In this document: positions 16,296 to 25,564 of the stretch, piece after piece
How the letters are laid out: the number at the start of each line of letters is the position of its first letter
Position numbering within the stretch: position 1 is the stretch's first letter
The notes under the pieces: model-generated
Seen by the model: only the letters and a program-made list of their open reading frames with translations
Database searches by the model: none
What the model was told of the DNA's origin: nothing
DNA from: an uncultured Rhodospirillaceae bacterium
Lineage (GTDB): Bacteria; Pseudomonadota; Alphaproteobacteria; UBA8366
Reading direction: 5' to 3'
Assembly: GCA_913043025.1 (NCBI GenBank)
Contig: CAJWLM010000027.1
Span: forward strand, 1 to 33,305
DNA length: 33,305 bases
Program-made: the position numbers and the translations under genes

Positions 16296-17162
16296 ATGGA
16301 TTTTGGCTTCGTCATTCTCGTGGAAATTCTCTATGCAGTCGCTTCACTTGCCTTAATAAGCGCAGGTTTGGCGGTTGTTTTTGGGATGATGAAGGTGATT
16401 AATTTGGCGCATGGGGAATTCATGATGCTTGGAGGTTACGCCGCTATTACCTCTGCAAACATGGGCGTAAATATATTTATAGCAATGTTGATAATCGCTC
16501 CGATTGTTGTCGGGCTTATTGGATTAATTGTAGAGCGTCTGGTGATCCGCCATCTTTACGGTCGACTGGTTGATACCATGCTTGCGACTTGGGGGCTCAG
16601 CCTGTTTTTTATCGGTTGCGCGACGATGATTTTTGGGAACACGACAACCGGTATTTCAACGCCAATTCCTGGCTTTGCTGTTGGCGACTATCAAATCAAT
16701 GGCTATAATTTCTTTATAATTATCGTTTCAGTGGTTCTAATCTTGGCGATGTTGGCGGTGCTAAAAACCACACGCCTGGGGTTGATTGCGCGCGGTACAA
16801 TGCAAAATCCGGACATGGCGTCCGCTTTGGGCTATTCACCAGACCGGATATATATGGCAACATTTTTTGTGGGCTCAGCGCTTTCAGGTTTTGCCGGCGC
16901 TATTTTGGCGCCCTTGGTGGGGCTGGTTCCAACGTCGGGCGGCGCCTTTATCGCAAAAGCGTTCATTACCGTGATCGCAGGTGGCCCGGCGCTGATTTCC
17001 GGACTTTTGTCGAGTAGCGCATTGTTTGGCTTTGTCGGTCAGGTTTTTTCCTTTGTGGCCTCTCCGGTGATCGGGGACGTTGCCATGCTCATCGCGGCTG
17101 TGATTTTACTGCGCCTCTTACCGCAGGGTGTCACAGGCCGTTTTTTCAAGGGTAAGCTCTAA
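16296..17162 (+). CDS. Urt/Liv-type ABC permease, LivH/UrtB-like
   Basis: A 288-residue polytopic membrane protein of the branched-chain amino acid/urea permease family. It begins with VILVEILYAVASLALISAGL, and the family-typical KVINLAHGEFMMLGGY lies at about residues 33-48. A cytoplasmic loop with TRLGLIARGTMQNPDMASALG near residue 160 is the coupling segment that contacts the ATPases. Its TAA overlaps the next start (TAATG), so the two permeases are translationally coupled. Substrate is inferred to be an amide from the fused amidase downstream. Confidence 0.88.
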   Translation: MDFGFVILVEILYAVASLALISAGLAVVFGMMKVINLAHGEFMMLGGYAAITSANMGVNIFIAMLIIAPIVVGLIGLIVERLVIRHLYGRLVDTMLATWGLSLFFIGCATMIFGNTTTGISTPIPGFAVGDYQINGYNFFIIIVSVVLILAMLAVLKTTRLGLIARGTMQNPDMASALGYSPDRIYMATFFVGSALSGFAGAILAPLVGLVPTSGGAFIAKAFITVIAGGPALISGLLSSSALFGFVGQVFSFVASPVIGDVAMLIAAVILLRLLPQGVTGRFFKGKL

Positions 17163-18193
17163 TGCCTAAAAGCTGGCAAAAAGAAAGTGTTATTGTCATC
17201 GCGATCGCTTTGATTTTGGTTTATGCTTTGCCCTTTGCGATCAACACTTTCACCCTTTCGATTTTATTAATCTATGGGATGTTGGGGCTCAGCTTAGGAC
17301 TAATTTGGGGGTTTGGCGGCATCTTGTGCTTTGGGCAAACTGCTTTTTTTGGGCTCGGAGCTTATGCCTATGCGATTTCTGCTATCAATATTGGTGAAAG
17401 TACACTGCCTCTGATTTTTTCCATTCTAGTTCCGGCGGCATTTGCCGCCTTGATGGGCGCGATGATGTTTTATGGACGTCTGGCAGATGTTTATCTTGGC
17501 GTGATTACATTGGTGGTGACTTTAATATTGTTTAAATTCATTAATTCTACGGCGAGCCCAATTTATGTTATCGGTGAAGCACGGCTAGGAGGCTATAACG
17601 GCATTCCAGGTTTCCAAACTTTGAACATACCTGGCCGGCCTGACGACTATATTTGGGGCGACGCATTTTACTATTTTTGTTTTGCGGCTTTGGTGATTGT
17701 ATATTTGCTTGTTTCATGGCTGTTGCGGTCAAGCTTTGGCCGGATTGCCATCGGCATTCGCGAAAATGATGAACGCATGTCGTTAATGGGATATGATACT
17801 CGTGCTCGAAAAACTGTTCTTTTCGCAATAGGCGCTGCCATTGCCGGATTGGCAGGTGGTCTATTTGCGAATTGGGCCGAAATAGTCACTCCGGGCTTAT
17901 TTAGCCTAGGCCAATCAGCAGAGATAATTATTTGGTGCATCGTCGGCGGCCTTGGTACCCGCTTGGGTCCCATCATTGGTGCAGCGAGCCTTGCCTATTT
18001 GAAATTTCTGCTGGGTCAGCAATCAATGATTGACAACACATTGATCATGGGCTTGATACTTGTTTTATTTGTCTTGTTTTTGCCAAAGGGTATTGTTCCA
18101 GCAATTTCAGACCTTTGGGCTGCAAGCTTTGGCCGGCGCCGAAAGCGGCTGCGTAAATCTCGCCGTGGCACTCGGGTGATTTCCAATGGTTGA
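17162..18193 (+). CDS. Urt/Liv-type ABC permease, LivM/UrtC-like
   Basis: A 343-residue polytopic membrane protein, the second half of the permease pair. Family segments include GLSLGLIWGFGGILCFGQTAFFGLGAY-like residues near 45-70 and the coupling loop FGRIAIGIRENDERMSLMGYD near 200. The C-terminus is strongly basic (RRRKRLRKSRRG), matching the cytoplasmic side. It overlaps the upstream gene by one base and the downstream ATPase gene by eight bases, so the operon is tightly coupled here. Confidence 0.88.
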   Translation: MPKSWQKESVIVIAIALILVYALPFAINTFTLSILLIYGMLGLSLGLIWGFGGILCFGQTAFFGLGAYAYAISAINIGESTLPLIFSILVPAAFAALMGAMMFYGRLADVYLGVITLVVTLILFKFINSTASPIYVIGEARLGGYNGIPGFQTLNIPGRPDDYIWGDAFYYFCFAALVIVYLLVSWLLRSSFGRIAIGIRENDERMSLMGYDTRARKTVLFAIGAAIAGLAGGLFANWAEIVTPGLFSLGQSAEIIIWCIVGGLGTRLGPIIGAASLAYLKFLLGQQSMIDNTLIMGLILVLFVLFLPKGIVPAISDLWAASFGRRRKRLRKSRRGTRVISNG

Positions 18194-18902
18194 AGTGGCT
18201 TTAGAAACCAGAAACCTAAATATGCGTTTTGGCGGCATCTGCGCGGTAGATAACGTAGATTTCAAGCTAAACGCTGGTGATTTACGTTGTCTAATTGGCC
18301 CAAATGGCGCAGGTAAAAGCACGTTTTTTAAATGTGTTACAGGCCAGTTAGAACCAACCGGCGGTCAAGTGTTTATGCGCGACGAAGAGGTTACAGGCTG
18401 GTCACCACATGAAATCGCGTCATTAGGCGTGGGTATAAAAACCCAAGTTCCAAGTGTTTTGGACGGTCTCACGGCCTTTGAGAATATCTGGTTGGCAGCC
18501 AGGCGTTTTCTATCCGTCACAGATGCCAATAGAATGACGGATGAGGTCATATCGCGACTGTCCCTTGGTGACATAATTAATTCAGATGTAGGCCAGCTTG
18601 GCCATGGAGAGCGACAGCGTGTTGAATTAGGCATCGTGATGGCGGCGGATCCTTGGTTGATATTGCTGGATGAACCGGCAGCAGGAATGTCGGCAAAGGA
18701 TGTGGATAGCTTGACCAACATCATCCACGAGATGCTGAAATCGGCCGCTGTGATAATTGTGGAACATGATATGCAATTCATTCGGTCAATCGCCTCAACG
18801 GTGAGCGTTTTTCATCAAGGTGCCATGTTAATTGAAGATCATGTGGACCGTGTGATGGCCGATCAGACCGTGCGCAACGTTTATTTGGGAAAGAAGGCCT
18901 AG
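18186..18902 (+). CDS. ABC transporter ATPase, LivG/UrtD-like
   Basis: A 238-residue ATPase. Walker A is GPNGAGKST (residues 38-46). The signature loop is LGHGERQ rather than LSGGQ; UrtD proteins also carry a histidine variant (LSHGQ), which supports the Urt branch over amino-acid LivG. Walker B is WLILLDEPAAGM, and the switch histidine sits in IIVEHDMQFI. It would pair with the ATPase half of the next gene to power the two permeases. The stop is immediately followed by the next ATG. Confidence 0.87.
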   Translation: MVEVALETRNLNMRFGGICAVDNVDFKLNAGDLRCLIGPNGAGKSTFFKCVTGQLEPTGGQVFMRDEEVTGWSPHEIASLGVGIKTQVPSVLDGLTAFENIWLAARRFLSVTDANRMTDEVISRLSLGDIINSDVGQLGHGERQRVELGIVMAADPWLILLDEPAAGMSAKDVDSLTNIIHEMLKSAAVIIVEHDMQFIRSIASTVSVFHQGAMLIEDHVDRVMADQTVRNVYLGKKA

Positions 18903-21251
18903 ATGGAAAACGAGCGCAACATAGCTTTGAATGTAACCGGGCTTTCGGGTGGATATGGCAAAGTTCCCGTGCTTCATGGCGTAGAGTTTTCGGTGGCAGA
19001 AAACGAGATTGTTGGTGTCTTGGGGCATAACGGCATGGGGAAATCAACTCTGTTAAAATCGCTCATGGGATTTTTGCCAGCCAATACAGGCACAATGCGG
19101 TTTTTCGGTACAGAAATTAATGGATTGTCTCCAAACGAACGCGCCGGCTTGGGGCTTGGATATGTTCCGCAAGGACGCGGCATATTTCCTCAGCTTTCCG
19201 TTCTGGATAACTTGCGATTTGCCTATCAAGATTATGGTGAAGAAAGCGAAGAGCACGCCCTGCAAGTCATTTTATCCGATTTTCCACGTCTCAAACGGCT
19301 GCTGTCTCGCCAAGGGGGTGCGCTGTCTGGGGGTGAACAACAGCTTTTGGCGCTTGCTCGGTGTTTGATGGGCGCTCCAGATTTCTTGCTTTTGGACGAG
19401 CCGACAGAAGGTATTCAACCTTCAATCATCGAAGAGATGGCTGAAACTCTTGTGTCGCTTAAGAAAAAACGCGGACTATCGATTTTATTAGTCGAACAGA
19501 ATTTTGATTTCATCAAGGATCTGTCTGACAGGGTACTTGTGCTTGAGCGCGGCCGTATTTCCGGTGAATTGTCAAAAACGGAATTGGCTGATCAAGCCAA
19601 AGTAGATCAGTTCTTAGGGTTTGGAACCGCGCGGTCGACGCGCAAAAATTTACCCTCAGGCAACGCAACTATCAAAAGCTCTGCCCCTTCGAAATCAGAT
19701 CGAATTACAATCGAAATTCCTCAACGCTCGGTGATAAACATGACCATAAAACGTCCTTCCTTGGCCCAGATGCGGGCTATGGCTGAAAAATTCAATATGA
19801 GCCTGACTGATGAAGAACTGGCCGAATATAATGAAATCATGGAGCCCTATATCCAAGCCTATGATCGGCTGGATGCCACGCCTGATAACCTGCCTAGTGT
19901 TCGCTATCCTCGCGCGCCCGGGCATTTTCCTGATTTTTCGGAAAACCCCCTTAATGCTTGGTATGTCAAAACCGAGGTACGGGGCGCAATGGATGGCGCT
20001 CTCAAAGGCAAGCGGATTGCGCTTAAGGATACCATTTGCCTTGCTGGTGTTCCTATGATGAATGGGTCATCCATCATGGAGGGATACACACCCGAAATTG
20101 ATGCCACGATTGTTACCAGAATGTTGGATGAAGGCGCAACGATTGTAGGCAAAGCCCATAGTGAAAATTTTTGCTTGTCTGGCGGCTCTCATACCAATGC
20201 GAAAGGCCCCATCCATAACCCATGGAAACACGGCTATATGGCAGGTGGATCTTCTGGAGGATCTGCTGCTTTGGTTGCCGCTGGCGAAGTTGATATGGCC
20301 ATTGCCGGAGATCAGGGTGGATCTATTCGAATACCTGCGTCAAACTGCGGGGTTTATGGTATGAAACCTTCGCATGGATTAGTGCCGTACACAGGGGTTA
20401 TGCCAATTGAACAGACCATTGATCATGTCGGCCCAGTGACCAACAATGTCACCGACAATGCACTTTTGTTGGAAGTTCTGGCCGGGGAAGATGGTCTTGA
20501 TCCGCGGCAGTATAAACCACAGGTTTTTCGCTATACAGAAGCGTTGGGTCGCGGGGCACATGGTTTGCGTATCGGGATTTTGAAGGAAGGGTTTCATAGA
20601 CCTGAGAGCGAACCGGATGTAGACCAAAAAGTTCTATCCGCCGTGGAAAAGTTTCGTGACATTGGGGCAATTGTCGAAGAAGTTTCTGTGCCTGAACACC
20701 ATCTGGCAGTCGATTGCTGGACAGCAATCACTGTTGAGGGCCTGCAGGATCATATGATGAACGGAAATTCGGGGGGGTCAAATTACAAAGGCTTGTTTTT
20801 ACCGTCCCTGATGGATCATATGGCACAATGGCGAAATAGATCTGATGAGCTTACTCATTCTTTGAAAGTCTGCATGTTTCTTGGCGAGTATTTTCAAGAA
20901 CAATACCGGGGCCGCTTTTATGGAAAAGCTCAAAACTTGATGCGCAAAGTCAATGAAAAATATACTGCAGTTTTAAGCCAATATGATGTACTGCTGATGC
21001 CAACCTTACCAATGAAAGCGCAGAAAATTCCACCAGCGGATTGCTCAATAAGTCTTTATGTGCAGCGTGCCTTTGAAATGATCGGTAACACTGCCCCGTT
21101 TAATGGTGGCTTGCCGGCGATGAATGTTCCATGTGGACTGAGCGAGGGGCTGCCAATTGGCATGATGCTGGTTGGGCGGCAATATGGTGAATTAAAAATT
21201 TATCAGGCGGCTCATGCATTTGAACAAATTGGCGATTGGCGCGTAATGTAG
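18903..21251 (+). CDS. fusion: UrtE-like ABC ATPase + amidase-signature hydrolase
   Basis: A single uninterrupted 782-residue frame. Residues 1-about 240 are a complete UrtE/LivF-type ATPase: Walker A GHNGMGKST (41-49), signature LSGGEQQ (141-147), Walker B FLLLDE (161-166), and EGIQPS typical of UrtE. A polar linker (about 243-279) leads to a complete amidase-signature enzyme from Met280. The catalytic triad is visible: Lys375 (IALKDT), cis-Ser450 in GGSSGGS and nucleophile Ser474 in GGSIR, 24 residues apart as in this family. Substrate would be hydrolysed to acid and ammonia at the inner face of the transporter. An internal ATG at 19740 lacks a good ribosome binding site. The fusion could be real or could reflect a lost stop codon. 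Confidence 0.88.
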   Translation: MENERNIALNVTGLSGGYGKVPVLHGVEFSVAENEIVGVLGHNGMGKSTLLKSLMGFLPANTGTMRFFGTEINGLSPNERAGLGLGYVPQGRGIFPQLSVLDNLRFAYQDYGEESEEHALQVILSDFPRLKRLLSRQGGALSGGEQQLLALARCLMGAPDFLLLDEPTEGIQPSIIEEMAETLVSLKKKRGLSILLVEQNFDFIKDLSDRVLVLERGRISGELSKTELADQAKVDQFLGFGTARSTRKNLPSGNATIKSSAPSKSDRITIEIPQRSVINMTIKRPSLAQMRAMAEKFNMSLTDEELAEYNEIMEPYIQAYDRLDATPDNLPSVRYPRAPGHFPDFSENPLNAWYVKTEVRGAMDGALKGKRIALKDTICLAGVPMMNGSSIMEGYTPEIDATIVTRMLDEGATIVGKAHSENFCLSGGSHTNAKGPIHNPWKHGYMAGGSSGGSAALVAAGEVDMAIAGDQGGSIRIPASNCGVYGMKPSHGLVPYTGVMPIEQTIDHVGPVTNNVTDNALLLEVLAGEDGLDPRQYKPQVFRYTEALGRGAHGLRIGILKEGFHRPESEPDVDQKVLSAVEKFRDIGAIVEEVSVPEHHLAVDCWTAITVEGLQDHMMNGNSGGSNYKGLFLPSLMDHMAQWRNRSDELTHSLKVCMFLGEYFQEQYRGRFYGKAQNLMRKVNEKYTAVLSQYDVLLMPTLPMKAQKIPPADCSISLYVQRAFEMIGNTAPFNGGLPAMNVPCGLSEGLPIGMMLVGRQYGELKIYQAAHAFEQIGDWRVM

Positions 21252-21266
21252 ATAGGGAGTTTTAAA

Positions 21267-23030
21267 GTGTCTATTCTAAACGAAAGTCTGGCCCCAAGTT
21301 TGGCACAGCCGTTTTCCGAACAAAAAAGACAAAATGAAACATCCCAAAGCGTGCCGCAAGATGGGACCTCTTATCTTTCAGGGGATACAAACCAACCTCT
21401 TCATTTTAAAACAATTCCCCAGATGTTGCGCGAAACTATTTCGCGGCATGGGCCGAGGGATGCTGCAGTTTTCCCTGATCAAAATAGGCGGTTGACATAT
21501 TATGATTTTGATCGAGAAATTGATGCTCTGGCTACAGGTCTTTTGGCGCTTGGTCTAGACAAAGGGGATCGGGTTGGTATTTGGTCGCCCAATCGATACG
21601 AATGGGTTTTAACCCAGTTTGCAACGGCCCGTATTGGCTTGATTTTGGTCAATATTAACCCCGCCTATCGTTTGTCCGAGCTTGAATACGCGCTTAACAA
21701 GGTTCAATGCAAAGCTCTTGTTTTGGCTGAAAGCTTTAAAAATTCCCATTATCTGGAAATGCTTCAAGATTTGGCCCCCGAACTTGCACACTGTGAACCC
21801 GGTCGGCTTAATGCTTCTAAACTGCCTTCTCTAAAGATTGTAGTTTCGATGAGCGAAACGCCTCAAAGTGGGATGTTAAGCTTTCAGCAAGTCACGCAGC
21901 TTGGCGGGCCGGCTCAGCAGCTTCGCTTAGAGGCGATAACAGGCACCTTAAATCCAGATGACCCCATAAACATCCAATTTACATCCGGGACAACCGGGTC
22001 CCCAAAGGGCGCAACGCTTAGTCACTACAATATTATAAACAATGCTCGCTTTGTAACGGACCGTATAAACTTAACAGAGATGGATAGCCTATGCATTCCG
22101 GTTCCACTTTACCATTGTTTTGGAATGGTTATGGGGGCACTGGGATGTGTTAGCAAAGGCGCAACGATGGTCTTTCCTGGCCAAGGTTTCGATCCCGAAG
22201 AAACACTAAGAACACTTCAATCAGAGCGGTGCACAGCGCTTTACGGTGTTCCAACAATGTTTGTTGCGATGCTCCAAAAAATGGAAAGTCAATCTTTTGA
22301 TTTAACCTCACTGCGAACTGGAATTATGGCCGGTGCCCCTTGCCCAATAGATATCATGGAGCGGGTTATCAGTGAAATGAATATGACCGAAGTCACTATT
22401 TGTTACGGGATGACCGAGACTTCGCCTGTGTCATTCCAAAGCTTTGTGGATGACCCCGTTGAAAAAAGATGCAGTACAGTGGGGCGTATTCACCCCCATT
22501 TAGAGGTGAAAATTATTGATGAAGACAGCAAGATCGTTCCGGTCGGAACCAGCGGACAGCTTTGTACGCGTGGCTATTCTGTGATGAAAGGCTATTGGGG
22601 CGACGAAGAAAAAACACACGACTGCATTGTTGATGGGTGGATGTTAACCGGTGATCTTGCAGTGATCGATAGTGAAGGCTTTTGCGATATCGTTGGCCGG
22701 GTTAAGGATATGATCATAAGAGGCGGTGAAAATATTTACCCACGAGAGGTTGAAGATTTTCTGTTTCGCCATCCAGATATTTCGGAAGTTCAGGTTTTTG
22801 GCATACCAGATGAAAAATTTGGAGAAGAGGTTTGCGCTTGGGTTGTCGCGTCGCCAAATAAAGAAATATCAGCAGAAGCGGTGCGTTCTTTTTGTGAAGG
22901 TCAAATTGCACATTTTAAAATCCCTAAGCACATCGCGATAGTCGAAGAATTACCAATGACCATTACTGGCAAGCCACAAAAGTTTGTGATGCGTGATAGA
23001 ATGATAGAGTTCCTGGAGAATACTAAATGA
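21267..23030 (+). CDS. acyl-CoA synthetase, AMP-forming
   Basis: A 587-residue adenylating enzyme with a GTG start and AGGGAG seven bases upstream. Motifs in order: P-loop-like FTSGTTGSPKGATLSH (about 238-253), CYGMTETSPVSF near 380, GWMLTGDLAVIDSEGF near 455, GRVKDMIIRGGENIYPREVE near 477, and the catalytic lysine region TGKPQKF near 567. It resembles the medium-chain/FadD-type AMP-binding group. It is 15 bases after the amidase fusion gene. The likely job is to convert the carboxylic acid freed by the amidase into its CoA thioester, pulling the reaction forward and feeding beta-oxidation. Chain length or aromatic specificity cannot be read from the sequence. Confidence 0.88.
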   Translation: MSILNESLAPSLAQPFSEQKRQNETSQSVPQDGTSYLSGDTNQPLHFKTIPQMLRETISRHGPRDAAVFPDQNRRLTYYDFDREIDALATGLLALGLDKGDRVGIWSPNRYEWVLTQFATARIGLILVNINPAYRLSELEYALNKVQCKALVLAESFKNSHYLEMLQDLAPELAHCEPGRLNASKLPSLKIVVSMSETPQSGMLSFQQVTQLGGPAQQLRLEAITGTLNPDDPINIQFTSGTTGSPKGATLSHYNIINNARFVTDRINLTEMDSLCIPVPLYHCFGMVMGALGCVSKGATMVFPGQGFDPEETLRTLQSERCTALYGVPTMFVAMLQKMESQSFDLTSLRTGIMAGAPCPIDIMERVISEMNMTEVTICYGMTETSPVSFQSFVDDPVEKRCSTVGRIHPHLEVKIIDEDSKIVPVGTSGQLCTRGYSVMKGYWGDEEKTHDCIVDGWMLTGDLAVIDSEGFCDIVGRVKDMIIRGGENIYPREVEDFLFRHPDISEVQVFGIPDEKFGEEVCAWVVASPNKEISAEAVRSFCEGQIAHFKIPKHIAIVEELPMTITGKPQKFVMRDRMIEFLENTK

Positions 23031-23512
23031 GTAAATGAAACATAAAGTGTCTTATTCTGCTAATCTAATAAATTATAATAAATACAGCTATATAGGTTCT
23101 AATATTAATATTTTACTACTGGCAAAATTGGCCAGGCCACAGGAGACATCAGGCTCAATATAGGAAGCCAGATTCTAAAATGAGTCTGTTTAAAAATAAA
23201 TGCCCTAGGTAGGTGACCCTTTGGTTTCAATTAGCTAATATAAACTCACAAATTTGAGCTGAACCTGCAAAATCTAAAGGTCATTGGCGCCGAGGTTACT
23301 AACCATATTGTTTTATTGCAAAGTTTTGTCGATCTCGTGCTGTTGTTCTTGCTTAGCCGTTGAATAAACTACATTTTACAGAAAGGCGGTTTTGTCATTT
23401 TTCCACCAATCTCTTATTTAATTAAATAATATAAAGATTTTGATGATAAAAAGTCTAATATGCTTATTGAATATGGACAATAAGTTCGGAATATCTTGAG
23501 CATTCAAGAGCT
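23031..23512. other. 482-bp intergenic region between convergent genes
   Basis: AT-rich, lying between the convergent ends of the acyl-CoA ligase and the isomerase genes. I see no gene and no clear terminator stem with a T-run. Short in-frame stretches are under 25 codons. Confidence 0.4.
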
Positions 23513-24322
23513 TCACGCATAAACGAGCCTGTCTGTGACAAAGCTAAAGGATGACTGCAACATCTCTGCTATGCATGACGATTTGTGGATTTCAGGGGAA
23601 AAGCATTCCATCGAAATGGGGCCTCCATATCCAAGTTCTAGAAGAGACTTTATCTGCTCAACAGTGCCAAGGCGGTCCTTGCAATCGACCATAACGCGAT
23701 GCTCATCTTCCATTTCATTGATGCTTACGGTTGGATTAACGACGCCTGAAATATGAATAATTCCTGTATGTTCCGCAAAAAAACTAGTTTCCTGCGCCAA
23801 ATGATGATGAAAAGTATCATGCACAATTTTAAATTCATTGGCACCGCCTACTCCCTCAATCCCATTTAAAGCTTCTTCTTTGGTGCGCAGGGATGAGCGT
23901 TCAAACCCAAGAGGCTCAACAAGGCCAATAATGCCCGCCTCTTCAAGCATGGGCTTAATCTCTCGCAATGCTAAACGGAGATTAGTTTGGCGTTCTCTGG
24001 TGCCTTTGCCGGTCCCATCATTGCGCGGTATCAACGAAATTGATTGTGCACCATACGCCTTGGCTGACTCGATTAGGGATTTTACAGCAAGTGATATTTC
24101 ATCTGAATAGGAATTAAATGGGTAGACTTGTGAAAGCCCAAAGCAGCGAAGGCCAGTTTTCTTCAGGGCCGCAGCCACCGTTTCTGGCGGATTACCTGAG
24201 AACAAGGGAGTTGAAAGATCATTTCGAAACTCCACTCCTTCCGCACCAACTTCATCTGCGAGTTTCAGAAAATCTAGCCATTCTAAATTTGGTGCAGTCA
24301 TATGGTTTATTGAAAAATGCAT
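23513..24322 (-). CDS. TIM-barrel sugar isomerase/epimerase, IolI-like
   Basis: A 269-residue xylose isomerase-like TIM-barrel protein. It resembles 2-keto-myo-inositol isomerase (IolI) in length and layout. Likely metal ligands are Glu136 (VEPLGF), Asp169 (IVHDTFHH), His190 (IIHISG) and Glu239 (SMECFSPE), one per successive barrel strand as in the family. It is probably cytoplasmic and acts on a keto-sugar or keto-inositol. No other inositol genes are in the window, so the exact substrate is unclear. It ends convergently with the acyl-CoA ligase gene. Confidence 0.75.
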   Translation of the reverse strand: MHFSINHMTAPNLEWLDFLKLADEVGAEGVEFRNDLSTPLFSGNPPETVAAALKKTGLRCFGLSQVYPFNSYSDEISLAVKSLIESAKAYGAQSISLIPRNDGTGKGTRERQTNLRLALREIKPMLEEAGIIGLVEPLGFERSSLRTKEEALNGIEGVGGANEFKIVHDTFHHHLAQETSFFAEHTGIIHISGVVNPTVSINEMEDEHRVMVDCKDRLGTVEQIKSLLELGYGGPISMECFSPEIHKSSCIAEMLQSSFSFVTDRLVYA

Positions 24323-24711
24323 GGCGCCCTTCCAACTGCAAGACTAAGCAAAGCAAACTCTGAATTGATTTACTTTATAATAACCAAGTTTATCTCTGAA
24401 GCAATCTCGGCGATTTTGGCAGATAGTACCATTTTGGAGAATGAAAAAAGATCTAAACTTAATCGGTCTTTTGGGATTGGGGATAAAGAAGAAACTGTTC
24501 GAAAGAACAATGAGCATTGGTCGCCTAATTTTATCCTTGATGTAGTCGATTGAGTGCGTTCCTTGGCTCCCGAATCTATAACTGTAAGCCAGATTTAGAT
24601 ATTTAACTGTCAACCGCTCTATGCAAAACTCTCGATATTGCTTGAAGTCCGGCTCTGTTTGGTTTGTTGGGGTGCATCAAACCCCTTTTTTGGGGAACAA
24701 CAAATGTAAAT
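24323..24711. other. intergenic region upstream of the isomerase and transposase remnant
   Basis: About 390 bases with no credible gene. A hairpin GGGGT / ACCCC (24669-24685) followed by six T (24686-24691) on the plus strand looks like a weak rho-independent terminator, though the stem is only 5 bp and nothing upstream on that strand needs it. Confidence 0.3.
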
Positions 24712-25000
24712 GGTTGAGCGAAGAGTTCAAAGATAAAACGACGGCCATCAACCAGATTTGGCAAACAGACTTCACCTATTTCAAGATCATTGGTTGGGGT
24801 TGCTACTATTTGGCAACAATCTTGGACGATTACAGCCGTTACATTATTGCATGGAAGCTATGCACGACCATGCGAGCCAGTGATGTGACCGAGACGATTG
24901 AATTGGCATTGGCGGCATCAGGCTGCGATTATGCCCTAGTGTAAAACAGGCCACGCGTGCTTAGTGGTAACGGATCATGCTACATATCTGGTGTCTGGAC
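24712..25000 (+). pseudogene. IS3-family transposase (OrfB) remnant, inactivated
   Basis: The frame carries the conserved IS3 OrfB core: FKDKTTAINQIWQTDFTYF, with the first catalytic Asp at 24768, then LATILDDYSRYIIAWKL. A TAA at 24942-24944 interrupts it. In the same frame after the stop, similarity continues as RPRVLSGNGSCYISG, where the family has LLSDNGSSYISG. So the second catalytic Asp is now Gly (24966-24968). The N-terminal part, the last catalytic Glu region and the inverted repeats are absent. It is an old dead insertion between the isomerase and the NusG-like gene. Confidence 0.85.
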
Positions 25001-25060
25001 AAATGGCTGGAAGGCGAAAATTTTCAGCGATAAAAATATTTTTCGAATTAATGCTCTAAA

Positions 25061-25564
25061 CTAATCTGAAAGCTGTAAAAAATCAGCTGTGACATGTACC
25101 CGCGTACGCTGACCCATGCACTCCATCAGTATCCAAATGCGCTGGTTCGAATCTATGGTATCTACCTTGGCAACAAAATTTGCAAAGGGTCCGGTGAGAA
25201 GTTTAACCTGATTGCCAGGGGCGAGTCGTCTTGAAGGGAGCAGCTTGCCGGCAACATCACACCGCCGCATTAGGCCGGCGATAAGATCAAGTGGTACAGG
25301 CTTTGGTTTTCCATCGAAGCTTACAAGTTTGGAGACGCCAAACGTACCGTTTATTTTGCGCCATGGGGCTGTTTGAGGGTCAAAGGCAACAAACATATAG
25401 CCTGGAAACAAGGGGCGAAGGTCACTTACAAAGCGCGTTGATTTGCGCCTAGTCACTTCTTGCATCGGTAAGAAGGTCTCAAAATTCTGGCGCAATAGAT
25501 TTCGCTCTGCCAAACGGTGCGAGTTTGGTTTGAATTGCAATAGGAACCAAATTTTTTCTGACAT
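25061..25564 (-). CDS. NusG/RfaH-family transcription antiterminator
   Basis: A 167-residue protein with a NusG N-terminal domain (IWFLLQFKPNSHRLAERNL, then LRPLFPGYMFVAFD near 50-62) and a C-terminal KOW-like segment (LAPGNQVKLLTGPFANFVAKV near 115-135). The FPGYMF signature is typical. It is more like the specialised RfaH/LoaP-type paralogues than housekeeping NusG, since it stands without secE or ribosomal genes and beside a polysaccharide cluster. It probably lets RNA polymerase read long EPS operons. It is transcribed away from that cluster, so it would act in trans. Confidence 0.82.
   Translation of the reverse strand: MSEKIWFLLQFKPNSHRLAERNLLRQNFETFLPMQEVTRRKSTRFVSDLRPLFPGYMFVAFDPQTAPWRKINGTFGVSKLVSFDGKPKPVPLDLIAGLMRRCDVAGKLLPSRRLAPGNQVKLLTGPFANFVAKVDTIDSNQRIWILMECMGQRTRVHVTADFLQLSD

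Noticed and set aside
18365-18781. A 138-codon minus-strand open frame opposite the UrtD-like ATPase gene
   Set aside because: Its residues are the shadow of Walker-motif coding DNA; no family similarity.
24317-24553. A 78-codon plus-strand frame between the isomerase and the transposase remnant
   Set aside because: It starts inside the isomerase gene, has no domain, and does not match the N-terminal part of an IS3 transposase.
24669-24691. A strong terminator
   Set aside because: A stem of only 5 bp with six T; there is no gene upstream on that strand to terminate, so it is noted only as weak.
25142-25155. tRNA T-loop-like string GGTTCGAATCT
   Set aside because: It lies inside the NusG-like coding sequence, and no acceptor stem, D-arm or anticodon arm can be drawn around it.
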